Source: Bacteroidota bacterium (GTDB lineage: Bacteria > Bacteroidota > Ignavibacteria > UBA10030 > SZUA-254). From it: a stretch of DNA of 64,000 nt. Numbering within the stretch: the stretch's first letter is position 1; the number at the start of each line of letters is the position of its first letter. A model generated the notes under the pieces. That model had not been told where the DNA came from. It saw nothing but the letters and a program-made list of their open reading frames with translations, and searched no databases. This document shows, one piece after another, positions 40,806 through 49,790 of this stretch. The position numbers and the translations under genes were made by a program. The stretch is from assembly GCA_036522515.1 (NCBI GenBank), contig DATDFQ010000054.1:1-64000 (forward strand), read 5' to 3'.

Positions 40806-43800
40806 TCATAGTTGCCCCAGGATTTCGCCCTGCGTGCGATCGACAAGGACCATCCCGGTTCGCTGCGCGGGGACGGTTACATTCAGAGCTGTGCCGGTTT
40901 CCAGGTGCGTCAGATGGAGCCGTGTGTCTCTGTCGGATTCTGAGACGAGCGTATAAAGCACAGCATCTTCGTACAATGACGTGAGGACAAGGACGCCTGA
41001 TTTCTTCGGTTCGATCTTGAACGGGGGGGATATCCCCGCCTGCCGCGCGGCATATCCATAGAGGGCCGCCGTGGGCTCGACAGAATCGGAGAGTTCAACC
41101 GGATGGGGACACCAGATAATCTTCCCGGCGCCATGCGGGATCGGGGCGAGACCGGTTTCGCGGTCGCTCATGTCGACCGCCTTCTCGATCCGTTGCATTT
41201 TTTCGCCCCGATAGCTCAACCGATGCTCGGTCCCTTCGAGTGTGAAAAACTCCTCTTCGGCGATCGGTTTGACCGACGCTGAGAGATTCAACGCGGCAGT
41301 CCGTTGAGCGGGAAGCCAATGATCGTCCGTATCGATCACCCCGGTAATCAACAGAGTTGAGCCCTGATCGACCAGCTTCAACAGAGCGTCCCAACAATGT
41401 TGATTGATCGTTCGCGGTGAAGGCATGATCAGGAGTTTCGGAGCAGCTTTCAACGTTCCTGCACGATATTCCGAGATGGCCGAGACCGGCATGTTCAGAT
41501 CGTAGCTCATGACACGCACGCAACGGCGCGTAGCATCGGTCGCGAAATTGCGGGTCGAGAACATTTGAGAATGAGGGATGATCATGACGGCAGCTTCATC
41601 GACCCGCCCGCGCATCAGCGAGCGGTGCGCGGCGACGAATCTCGAGAGCGCGATCACCGGCGCAAGCTCGGGCTTCATCGTACCGTCGACGCGGTGAAAA
41701 CCGATCCCCGACTCGTTGTCCAGCGTCATGTACGGATTGGTATTCCAGAGCCACTGGATGAAACCGGCGCTCCCCGATCCGATCGCGATCGCCATTTTTC
41801 GTTCGAGGAGATTTCGCACCTCTTCCTCGTTGCGCCACGGGCTGGAGTCCATTTTCTCATAGAACATCACTCCGGTCTCCTCCACCAGGTTCGGCCGGTC
41901 GGGGGTCGTCGTGACGACCTGGTCCCACAACAGGTCGTCGTTCGACCACCAGTTGTGGACGCAGGTGAAGTCGACGGCCTCACCGAAGAACTGGTTCCCG
42001 GGAGCCTCATACGTCCCGCCTTCGTCCTGACCGACCGTGATGAGCTGGCGGGGCTCGCCTCCATCTCCGGTTCCCTGGGCCTTCCGAATCGCCCCGGTCA
42101 TTTCATGGACCCAGCGCGCGAACATATCCTGGGCGAAGAGCCTGTAGTCTATCACCTTCACCGGATGCCTCGCGCCGAACAGATTAACATCGTCAAAATC
42201 CTCCTTTGCCGGAAGCGCGGGAGCCTCATCCGTTGTCGTCCTGTACGCTTCCTGAATCAAGGCGTCTCTCGCTTCGTCGGAGGGAGCGGCGTACCGCTCT
42301 TTCAGCCATGTTTGCCAGGCCTCAGCCTCATACCGGTCATAGTTGGGCCTGCACTGCCAGAGATACTGAGGGTTACAAAATGAAGGCTCGTTGATCAGGT
42401 CCCAGACGATTTCCCTCGCGTCGCGGTAGCGCCGGGCGATGGCGGTGACAAATTCCTTCTGCGCGTTGAGCGACCTCGGGTCGAGATAAGGGTTAGCGCC
42501 TCCCCACGATTCCGGCAGGAATGCGAAGAGCGTAAAAATGACCGGGATGTCGAACTTGCGCGCAGTCAGAACGAAGGCATCCAGAGCGCGGAGAGGGCCT
42601 TCGGCCGGAGCGCCAACGTCCATCATGTAGTGCGTCCAGCCGGTCCAGATCCCGGTCCGGACCATATTGATGCCGGCCGCCTTCATTCCCGTGAAATCCT
42701 TATTCCAGAGAGAGGGGTTCGGCTCGAACAGGAACTTCCGGTGGACATCGGAGCCCATGTATGTCGTGCCAGTAACAGGGAAGGGCTCACCGCCACGGAG
42801 AAGATACCTCGTTCCCGCGGTCAGGGGCTTTCCCCCCTTGAGGAGCGACTCGTCGAAGACCCAGAATCCGGTCCGGTACTGGACCACAGAGGCAGGCTCC
42901 GTATGAATTCGCAACGAGGCGAGGACCTGATAGAGTCCGGGTTTCAAATGTTCAAGCCCGTTCCCCCCGGAGTATCCCCCGGCGATCGTGCCGATTCCCT
43001 GCAGCGCGACATTGAGCCGCTTCATTGAACGGCCGTGCTCGTCGAGAATGTCGAGGCGGCAATCACCGTCGATCAGCTTCTCCACTTTTCCTTCCGCCCG
43101 GCGAAACTGAACGGTGAACGAGGGAAGCTCGCCCGGAAAGTAGGAAGCGAAGGAGGGTTGAACTCTCAATTGCATCGACCCCCGTGCCGCCCGGTCGACA
43201 AGCGTGCGTATTGCTTTTCTTGTTGCTGTGCCTTTGAACGCCGCGAACACCCAGCAACCCCCGGCGTACTCACCCTGAAAGCGTTCGATCTCGACGATCG
43301 GCGACACGACCGGCCGATGGTCTTTGTCGACTCCATGAATGATGGGCGTCAGAACCGCATCTCTGGGACCCGCGCTGCCGTCTTCCGAGGGGAAATCCTT
43401 GATCGATGTGAACCGGACGTACAATTCGTAAATTTCATCCGCGCTGAATTCACCGGTCAGCGAGCGCGACCATTCAAGATCGGGATTTGGCTGGTATGAT
43501 GCGACGCCCGAACCCTTCACTGCGAACGCCTGTGTGATCCCGAGCTGCCTGTGATATGCGGTCTGGGCCGCCTGCTGCTTCCAGGCGCCGTCGATCCTGT
43601 CGACGGGAATGGAGAATGGGATCCCCCCGATGTTCACCCAGTTGCCTCCTTCGATCAGAAACCGGGAGATCGCATGGAATGCCGGTTTCGGGAAACAGGA
43701 GCCGTACGGATTGATAAAAAGATCGAAGTCGGATTTCCGGAGGCGTTTCTCGAGAGCGTCGGCACCGAGAAATTCCGCGCTCAACCCCTTCAACGATTCC

Positions 43801-43985
43801 TGAAGCGAGGGCTGGTCGAGAGTGATCCCGCCGGACGGAAAGGTTGGCTCATAGAAGACGGCGACACGGATGGGCGCGTCTGATGCGGCCGGACCCTGAA
43901 GGGACCATGCGGGCAGTGATTGAGCGACCGTCGCAAGCGCGATCCCGCCTGCAGTCCTGATAAAATCCCGGCGTTTAATACTCAT
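40806..43985 (-). CDS. TAT-exported GH5/GH42-like hydrolase with N-terminal amidotransferase-like domain
   Basis: A 1059-residue protein from ATG 43985. A twin-Arg signal opens it (KRRDFIRTAGGIALA). Residues about 35-270 look like a glutamine-amidotransferase/ThuA-type Rossmann domain (FDLFINPYGSCF, then LIEGGNWVNIGG). A beta-sandwich region follows. The glycosidase core runs from about 395 to 780, with RTGIWTGWTHY, IVWDLINEPSF (acid/base E533) and a likely nucleophile in LVEETGVMFYE. The end (about 900-1059) is another beta-rich domain. It is the largest glycosidase gene of the run. The exact family (GH5, GH42 or an unclassified clan GH-A group) cannot be decided by eye. The 34-base gap after GH20 fits one operon. 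Confidence 0.78.
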   Translation of the reverse strand: MSIKRRDFIRTAGGIALATVAQSLPAWSLQGPAASDAPIRVAVFYEPTFPSGGITLDQPSLQESLKGLSAEFLGADALEKRLRKSDFDLFINPYGSCFPKPAFHAISRFLIEGGNWVNIGGIPFSIPVDRIDGAWKQQAAQTAYHRQLGITQAFAVKGSGVASYQPNPDLEWSRSLTGEFSADEIYELYVRFTSIKDFPSEDGSAGPRDAVLTPIIHGVDKDHRPVVSPIVEIERFQGEYAGGCWVFAAFKGTATRKAIRTLVDRAARGSMQLRVQPSFASYFPGELPSFTVQFRRAEGKVEKLIDGDCRLDILDEHGRSMKRLNVALQGIGTIAGGYSGGNGLEHLKPGLYQVLASLRIHTEPASVVQYRTGFWVFDESLLKGGKPLTAGTRYLLRGGEPFPVTGTTYMGSDVHRKFLFEPNPSLWNKDFTGMKAAGINMVRTGIWTGWTHYMMDVGAPAEGPLRALDAFVLTARKFDIPVIFTLFAFLPESWGGANPYLDPRSLNAQKEFVTAIARRYRDAREIVWDLINEPSFCNPQYLWQCRPNYDRYEAEAWQTWLKERYAAPSDEARDALIQEAYRTTTDEAPALPAKEDFDDVNLFGARHPVKVIDYRLFAQDMFARWVHEMTGAIRKAQGTGDGGEPRQLITVGQDEGGTYEAPGNQFFGEAVDFTCVHNWWSNDDLLWDQVVTTTPDRPNLVEETGVMFYEKMDSSPWRNEEEVRNLLERKMAIAIGSGSAGFIQWLWNTNPYMTLDNESGIGFHRVDGTMKPELAPVIALSRFVAAHRSLMRGRVDEAAVMIIPHSQMFSTRNFATDATRRCVRVMSYDLNMPVSAISEYRAGTLKAAPKLLIMPSPRTINQHCWDALLKLVDQGSTLLITGVIDTDDHWLPAQRTAALNLSASVKPIAEEEFFTLEGTEHRLSYRGEKMQRIEKAVDMSDRETGLAPIPHGAGKIIWCPHPVELSDSVEPTAALYGYAARQAGISPPFKIEPKKSGVLVLTSLYEDAVLYTLVSESDRDTRLHLTHLETGTALNVTVPAQRTGMVLVDRTQGEILGQL

Positions 43986-44019
43986 GGTGGATTGAGATGA
44001 AGCCCTGGTTTCTGGGTTT

Positions 44020-46401
44020 TCAATGTGAAAGAATCCGCGGCGGAACACGGCGCCTGCCGGAGTGAGGGCCCTCGATCGACAGGCTGAGCGACTGGTCTCC
44101 CCACCGCTCGAAGTAAAGGATCAGCAGCGCATGCTTCCCCTTCGCGAGCCTGACTGGAGCGCTCACCTCCTTCACGGCATGCATCCCGTCGTTGTTCAGA
44201 ATCTCCCGTCCGTCGATGAACAACTTGCTTCCATCGTCGGAAGCGAGGGAGAACCGGTAGTCGCCCTCTTCCCCGGGCGTGATGAAGCCCGAGATCCGCA
44301 CCCCGAACTGATCCTCCCTGTGCGGAATTTCTGCGAGTCCGATATCGTACATCCGGCCCGATCTTACGGGGGTCAGGGTCTTGAAATCGGGAAGGCTATC
44401 CCACCCTCCCTCATAGTACGAATAATCCAGGCCGTTGATTTTGGAATCGGCGCGGACAAACTCTGTCGTGACAATATTGCTTTTCCGCCCGTTTGCAAGG
44501 ACGGTCTGCGACCGCAGGACTTCATCGTCCCGGACCATGATCGGACGTGAATAGACGCTTGAAGGGAGCGTATCGTTCTCACCCAGCGCATAGTACACTT
44601 TTCCCTGTGAAACCGGCGATGAGAGGGTGACGAGCGTGTCATGAAAAATGACGCTTCTCCCTCCGGCCCCGGAGGGGGGAGGAACCCTGAAATTCATTCC
44701 CATCGCCGCGAGGCGGTCGTAGTGCCCTTCCAGCCGGAGCGCGAAGTCGTGATAGTCCCGGTCCTGCTCCCGGCTCCAGACGACCTCGCTGAGAGCGAGC
44801 ATCCTTGGGAGAAGCATATACTCGACCTGCCGCGAGTCCGGCATCCATTCCGTCCACATGTTCCCCTGCGCCCCCAGGATATGTTTCGCCTCTTCGGCGG
44901 TGAGATCGGCGGGAACCGGTTCGTAGGAATAGACCGTGTCGATCGGGAGGTATCCTCCGATCGCCACGGGTTCTCCGAACTTCCCCTGGTAGTGGTCGAA
45001 ATAACAATTGGATCCGGGCGACATGACCACATCATGGCCGGCTTTTGCCGCATCCCGTCCTCCCGAGGTCCCGCGCCACGACATGACGGCGGCCCCCGGA
45101 GCGAGGCCCCCCTCAAGGATTTCATCCCAGCCGATGAGACGCTTGCCTTTCGCGCTCAGGATTTTCTCGACTCGCTTGATAAAATAACTCTGAAGCTCGC
45201 TCTCGTCCTTCAGGCCCTCGGTCTTGATGCGTTTTTGACACTGGACGCAGTTTCTCCAGCGGAGCTTCGGGCATTCGTCCCCGCCGATGTGCACGAACGG
45301 CCCCGGAAACAGCTGCGTGACTTCCTCAAGGATGTTCTTCAAGAATTCGAACGTCCCTTCCCGGCCCGCACAATAGACGTCGTTGAACACTCCCCATTCG
45401 GTGGCGACAGTCACCGGCCCGCCGGAGCAGGAAAACTCGGGATAGGAAGCCAGCGCCGCCTGAGCGTGGCCCGGCATCTCGATTTCGGGAACGACACTAA
45501 TGAAGCGCTGCCGGGCGTATTCGACAACCTCCCGGACCTCGTCCTGAGTGTAATATCCCCCGTAGGGAGCGCAATCGCCCATCGTCTCCCTGCGCTGTGA
45601 CCCTATCCCGGTGAGCCGGGGATATTTCTTGATCTCGATCCGCCATCCCTGGTCCTCGGTAAGATGCCAGTGGAAGGTGTTCAGCTTGTAGGCGGCCATC
45701 ACATCGAGGTATCTCTTCACGAATGCCGGAGGGAAGAAATGCCGGCCGACATCGAGATGCATGCCGCGCCACGGAAAGCGGGGCTTATCCAAGATTTCCA
45801 CGCATGGTATTTTCCACGGAATGCCCGTCGAGGCTGCCGGGTGCTCGACTTCGGGCGGCAGAAGTTGATACAAGGATTGAGTCCCGTAGTAGGCGCCATG
45901 AGCGGTCTGCGCGGTAATCATCACCCGGTCAACCCTGACCGAAAGCTCGTAAGCTTCCTCGCCCAGCTCCTTCTTGCCCGTGTTGCCGTTTATCACTATG
46001 CAGCTCGCAAGGTCTTCTTCATCCGCCATGACCGGGAGCTCAAGGCCGGTCGCCCGGCGCAGCTTCTCGCGCACCGAGTTCGCAACCATGCGCCAGTCTG
46101 GCAAACCCGGATGGACGACTATGACGGTCTTTTCGCTGATCGTGAAATGTCCTTCAGACTGGCGGATGGAGAGAGGTTTTGGTATGATCGTAAGGTTTTC
46201 GCCGTGCACCATCGCCGGAAAGGCAATGAGCGCGATCAACACCAAACCGGCAAGGAGGGAGAAACTCTGGAAGCGTCTCACTTCCACTAGTAATGTCATC
46301 CTGAGCGGAACGGAGTGGAGCGAAGGATCTCCACACGACGAGCTGTGAGATCCTTCGCTTCGCTCAGGATGACAAAGTGAGACATTGCCGGAATTCTTCA
46401 T
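44020..46401 (-). CDS. GH20 beta-N-acetylhexosaminidase with PA14-like C-terminal domain
   Basis: A 793-residue enzyme if ATG 46401 is used; AGGAAA lies at a good distance upstream and the start is five bases from the GH38 stop. The catalytic (beta/alpha)8 domain has FHWHLTEDQGWR, VVPEIEMPGHAQA and the catalytic pair in VHIGGDECPKLRW (D/E; 341-342 counted from ATG 46299), then WTEWMPDSR. The C-terminus is a PA14-like beta domain (FGVRISGFITPGEEGDYRFS, LASDDGSKLFIDGR). A family B repeat (46295-46373) is inserted in frame between the start and the signal peptide (FSLLAGLVLIALIAF), adding about 30 residues. A later start at ATG 46299, at the end of the repeat, would skip it. The longer frame to 46875 is a shadow of GH38. 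Confidence 0.92.
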   Translation of the reverse strand: MKNSGNVSLCHPERSEGSHSSSCGDPSLHSVPLRMTLLVEVRRFQSFSLLAGLVLIALIAFPAMVHGENLTIIPKPLSIRQSEGHFTISEKTVIVVHPGLPDWRMVANSVREKLRRATGLELPVMADEEDLASCIVINGNTGKKELGEEAYELSVRVDRVMITAQTAHGAYYGTQSLYQLLPPEVEHPAASTGIPWKIPCVEILDKPRFPWRGMHLDVGRHFFPPAFVKRYLDVMAAYKLNTFHWHLTEDQGWRIEIKKYPRLTGIGSQRRETMGDCAPYGGYYTQDEVREVVEYARQRFISVVPEIEMPGHAQAALASYPEFSCSGGPVTVATEWGVFNDVYCAGREGTFEFLKNILEEVTQLFPGPFVHIGGDECPKLRWRNCVQCQKRIKTEGLKDESELQSYFIKRVEKILSAKGKRLIGWDEILEGGLAPGAAVMSWRGTSGGRDAAKAGHDVVMSPGSNCYFDHYQGKFGEPVAIGGYLPIDTVYSYEPVPADLTAEEAKHILGAQGNMWTEWMPDSRQVEYMLLPRMLALSEVVWSREQDRDYHDFALRLEGHYDRLAAMGMNFRVPPPSGAGGRSVIFHDTLVTLSSPVSQGKVYYALGENDTLPSSVYSRPIMVRDDEVLRSQTVLANGRKSNIVTTEFVRADSKINGLDYSYYEGGWDSLPDFKTLTPVRSGRMYDIGLAEIPHREDQFGVRISGFITPGEEGDYRFSLASDDGSKLFIDGREILNNDGMHAVKEVSAPVRLAKGKHALLILYFERWGDQSLSLSIEGPHSGRRRVPPRILSH
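46295..46373. repeat. Repeat family B, one full copy inside the GH20 reading frame
   Basis: It starts GTCATCCTGAGCGG and ends TTCGCTCAGGATGAC; the inner arms are GAAGGATCTC and GAGATCCTTC. Translated on the minus strand it stays open and reads LCHPERSEGS and on, joining the first nine codons of GH20 to its signal peptide. Confidence 0.9.
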
Positions 46402-46406
46402 CGTGA

Positions 46407-49400
46407 TTATTTCCTCTCGACACGCACGTAGGACGTCCCGTGCGCCGGCAATTCGATATTGGTATTGGTTTCCGACAGGGTCTTCCCCGAAATGTCGCTG
46501 GCCTGGACCGTGACCGGTACCGAGGGGTTCCAATGGACGGAGGCGGTTTGTTTTTCGTCCGAGGGATTGTAAAGGTAGAGGAGCCACGCATGCCCCTCCT
46601 CGATCGGCTTTACCGAGAGGGATAGAATTTCTGCTGGCTCGATCCGGAAGAGCGACCCCGGGGGCCGTTTTGAAGACGGGGCGGTGACCGCGATCAGCGG
46701 TTCCCTGCATTCCACCACGGCCCGGGCAGCGGCGGCGGGTTTGAACCCGCCGTGCAGGTAGATGAAATAGCGAAACTCTACCGGGCCCGATTGATCCGCC
46801 TTGTAGTTGGTGTGCCAGTAATTGTTCATGACATAGGAATAGATGCGCGGCGCTGGCTTGATCGTCCTGAGCCACGGCGATTCCGCCGTGATCGATCCGA
46901 GTTCGACCAGGGGAGCATCCGGCGTCACCCAGGTGAGCCCGTATTCACCGCCGGAGATGTCGGCGCATCCCTGAACGGAGAAAAAATTCTTGCACGACCC
47001 ACGCAATTGATTCTCCTCAGGCTCCACGAACGCATTGGCGACGTCATACCGGATGCGCGCGCCGGGGAAGTTGAAGGGGAATGCGATGTGGACTCCTTCC
47101 TTCTCCCGGACAGCCCGCTTGTCGATCCTATCGATGATCTCGATCCGCGAACTCCCGGAAACGAGGCGGATCTCCGCCTCATAACTCGCGCATCCGGGGG
47201 CGTCCGCTTCCACAAGGTAGGATCCGAGGAGCGGGCCGGACTCTTTCACCCTGACACGGACGTTGCTGAGGCGCCGGGCGCTATCCGGGTTTGTCCCCGC
47301 GACGTAGAGATACTCGTTCAATCCGTTTCCCTTGCTCAGATCGACGAATTCCGGGCCTGATTTCTTCCAGCGGAGGGAGACAATGGCTCCCGTTTTTGGA
47401 TTGACGCGAAGAGAAAGCAGCTCGTTACTCAATGAATCCGCGGAGATCTTTACCGTTCCGCGGCCCGATTCCCTCCCTCTTTTCACAATGAACCGCTTAC
47501 CCGACATCGGAGGAATGTATCTCGCGAGGAGGGCGAGCTCGCCGGTCGAAAGCCGCTGGGAGGGAAGATGCCGCCCCTGTTCGTCGAGCACCAGGTTCCC
47601 GCCGCTGCTTTCACCGGGCTTGAGTATCACCAGATCAGTTCGCGCCCTCGAGCTTGTATTATAGACGTCGATCGAATTCTGACGGGGATTGCTTTTCCGC
47701 TCCGGACTCACGGCTCCGCCGGTCACGTTGATCAGTCCGTCGGTGAGGCTCCGGGAAAGGCTGTCCGCGTCGAGCGCAAAGCGCTGTTTGATCCTCCATT
47801 GGCCCGTCACGCCCGAATCGTCCGGCTCGGAAATGCTGTTCGAGGCTCCCCATGTATGCTCGTCATAGAGCACCACGTCCCTCCAGGCCGAATCGTACTC
47901 GCGGGAGGGATACCCTTCGGGGGCGAGCATCGACCACATCGCTTCTCCCTGGATCAGTCGGTCGACGGCATGTCGGCTCAGAGCAGTCTCATAGGCCGTC
48001 GATGCGGCGCCGTCTTCCCAGTAAGGCGTGAAGTCTCCGCGCACAACTGCAAGGCCCGATCCGTGCCGCCGTTCAAATTCCTTGAACATCTCCTCATGAG
48101 TTGAAATAATCAGCCTCGGTGAGGCGTATCGCTCGTTCCACGCCTTGACGAACGCCGGAAGGAGTGAATCGGGAGGCCCGTTGTCCCCGAGCGTGTAGGG
48201 AAGCTGAACGATATCGTAGGGGTAGCCGGTTTCATCGAGCTTGCGCATGAGCTTCAGGATCTTCTCGTCCCCGAGATTCGTGAGTTGCCCCTCATGGAAG
48301 CTCGCATAGCTCGCGCCGGCGACCCAGAAGAGGATCCTCTCTTCACCCGATTGCGAGGTCCAGTAAAAAGGCTTGTCGCCCCACGCCTCGAGCGTATGGC
48401 CGATCCGGTCGAACGGGTTCGGCGCGCTCGCGAAATATTTCACCCCGCTCTGCGCAAGCGCGGAGACCATCCCCCAGCTGAATCCCGGAACATCCGACTC
48501 CAATGCGGTGGTGATCGGGATGCCATACTCTTTCGAGAACCGGCGCGCGTACGCTGTGAAGTGGCTCATCTCGACGCTGTTGGCCAACCCCGTGAGCATG
48601 TTCGCGTAGAGAGCGTTCAATCCTATGCTCCCGCCGCGTACGGCAGCGAGGAACTCCTCGCGTTTCTGTTCCGATGCCTGCCGCATATAACCTTCTACCG
48701 GGAAGAGCCCCTCAAGGTTCCATTTGTAGCGGGCGCCGGAGGGATAATCGCGTGTTTGCCGGATCAGCCGCAGCCCCTCCTCTATATTATTCCACTGTTT
48801 GCGTTCGACAGCGGGCTGGAGGTCGGTGTAACCGATATCGTTGTGGGAGTAGGAGAGCAGATAGATGTCCCGCTTGATCACCGGGTGGACGGGTACCTTT
48901 GCCTGCTCCACCAGCCTGCCGCCGATTGTGAAACGGACCGAAACGGTCGTCTCCGCCGCGACGGGAGGTACCGGAATCACGAAAATGTTGGCGCCGACGT
49001 TCAGCGGTTTCTTGATGGGCTCTTCGCCGGGGGCGTCGATCTCGAGTCCCCTGCCGGCGTCGAGGTTATCGAGGCTTAGCCGGATGAATTGCGTCGTCCG
49101 GTTTCCGGTCCGCATCAGCGCGGGTTCGACCCGAAGCCTCGGGGTGAAGTTGAACCGGTACTGGAATGCCATGTACCATTCGAGGTTTGCGTCATCCTCG
49201 CTGCTTACCTGAAGGGTGATCGGCGAGCCGGCGGGAAAGAGGTTTTTGGGAATTCTGAGGAACATGTACCCGAAGAGGTCGCCGAACTTGTCGGTCATCC
49301 GCGATTCGAAGGAGAGCTCCGAGCCGGACTTTCCGGCGACATGCCAGTGCGGGGCGGTCGAGTCCTTGAAATTCCGGAACGCGAACCAGGGTTCTCCGTT

Positions 49401-49790
49401 GATCGAGAGCTTGAATTTATGCTCGATCTTGTTCTCTCCCCAGCCTGCGCGGTCCAACCCTGCGAGCCAAACGAAATTATAGAAATCATCCTGATCGGAA
49501 TCGACCAGCGTATCCGTTTCCCACGACGCCGATCCTACCTCGGCGTTCGCCCGCACGATCAGGGCAAGCTCCGCATCGGGATGGGAAGAGTGGTAGGTGA
49601 TGGTCTGGCCGCTGACGTTCTTCCGGTATCCGTTGAGATAGTTCTTCGACGAACCTCCCCGGCCCGGCCCTCCCTCTGTGACGGTGATGACGATCCCGCC
49701 CGGCGCCGTCTGCGCTTTCAGCACACAAGAACCGCTCAGGAGCAGCAGAAACAACGTCAGAAACCTGTTGACCGATCCTCGCCTTCTCAC
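46407..49790 (-). CDS. GH38-family alpha-mannosidase, exported
   Basis: A protein of about 1127 residues. GTG 49790 (GTGA overlapping the gnd stop) gives the signal peptide start RRRGSVNRFLTLFLLLLSG; ATG 49802 is the other option. Residues about 30-300 form a beta-rich domain (CBM-like; glucodextranase/DOMON pattern at the start, VITVTEGGPGRGGSSKNYLN). The GH38 catalytic domain begins at SYSHNDIGYTD (zinc-binding His and Asp near 320 from ATG) and has the nucleophile Asp in ALESDVPGFSWG, with later motif YDEHTWGASN. The C-terminal beta-sandwich half is typical of the family. It removes terminal alpha-mannose from glycans. The gene directly follows gnd and precedes GH20, so it belongs to the same transcription unit as the pentose phosphate genes. 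Confidence 0.88.
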   Translation of the reverse strand: MRRRGSVNRFLTLFLLLLSGSCVLKAQTAPGGIVITVTEGGPGRGGSSKNYLNGYRKNVSGQTITYHSSHPDAELALIVRANAEVGSASWETDTLVDSDQDDFYNFVWLAGLDRAGWGENKIEHKFKLSINGEPWFAFRNFKDSTAPHWHVAGKSGSELSFESRMTDKFGDLFGYMFLRIPKNLFPAGSPITLQVSSEDDANLEWYMAFQYRFNFTPRLRVEPALMRTGNRTTQFIRLSLDNLDAGRGLEIDAPGEEPIKKPLNVGANIFVIPVPPVAAETTVSVRFTIGGRLVEQAKVPVHPVIKRDIYLLSYSHNDIGYTDLQPAVERKQWNNIEEGLRLIRQTRDYPSGARYKWNLEGLFPVEGYMRQASEQKREEFLAAVRGGSIGLNALYANMLTGLANSVEMSHFTAYARRFSKEYGIPITTALESDVPGFSWGMVSALAQSGVKYFASAPNPFDRIGHTLEAWGDKPFYWTSQSGEERILFWVAGASYASFHEGQLTNLGDEKILKLMRKLDETGYPYDIVQLPYTLGDNGPPDSLLPAFVKAWNERYASPRLIISTHEEMFKEFERRHGSGLAVVRGDFTPYWEDGAASTAYETALSRHAVDRLIQGEAMWSMLAPEGYPSREYDSAWRDVVLYDEHTWGASNSISEPDDSGVTGQWRIKQRFALDADSLSRSLTDGLINVTGGAVSPERKSNPRQNSIDVYNTSSRARTDLVILKPGESSGGNLVLDEQGRHLPSQRLSTGELALLARYIPPMSGKRFIVKRGRESGRGTVKISADSLSNELLSLRVNPKTGAIVSLRWKKSGPEFVDLSKGNGLNEYLYVAGTNPDSARRLSNVRVRVKESGPLLGSYLVEADAPGCASYEAEIRLVSGSSRIEIIDRIDKRAVREKEGVHIAFPFNFPGARIRYDVANAFVEPEENQLRGSCKNFFSVQGCADISGGEYGLTWVTPDAPLVELGSITAESPWLRTIKPAPRIYSYVMNNYWHTNYKADQSGPVEFRYFIYLHGGFKPAAAARAVVECREPLIAVTAPSSKRPPGSLFRIEPAEILSLSVKPIEEGHAWLLYLYNPSDEKQTASVHWNPSVPVTVQASDISGKTLSETNTNIELPAHGTSYVRVERK

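Noticed and set aside
44020-46875. GH20 gene starting at 46875
   Set aside because: The part upstream of 46401 lies in the GH38 coding region in another frame and has no signal peptide-like start.
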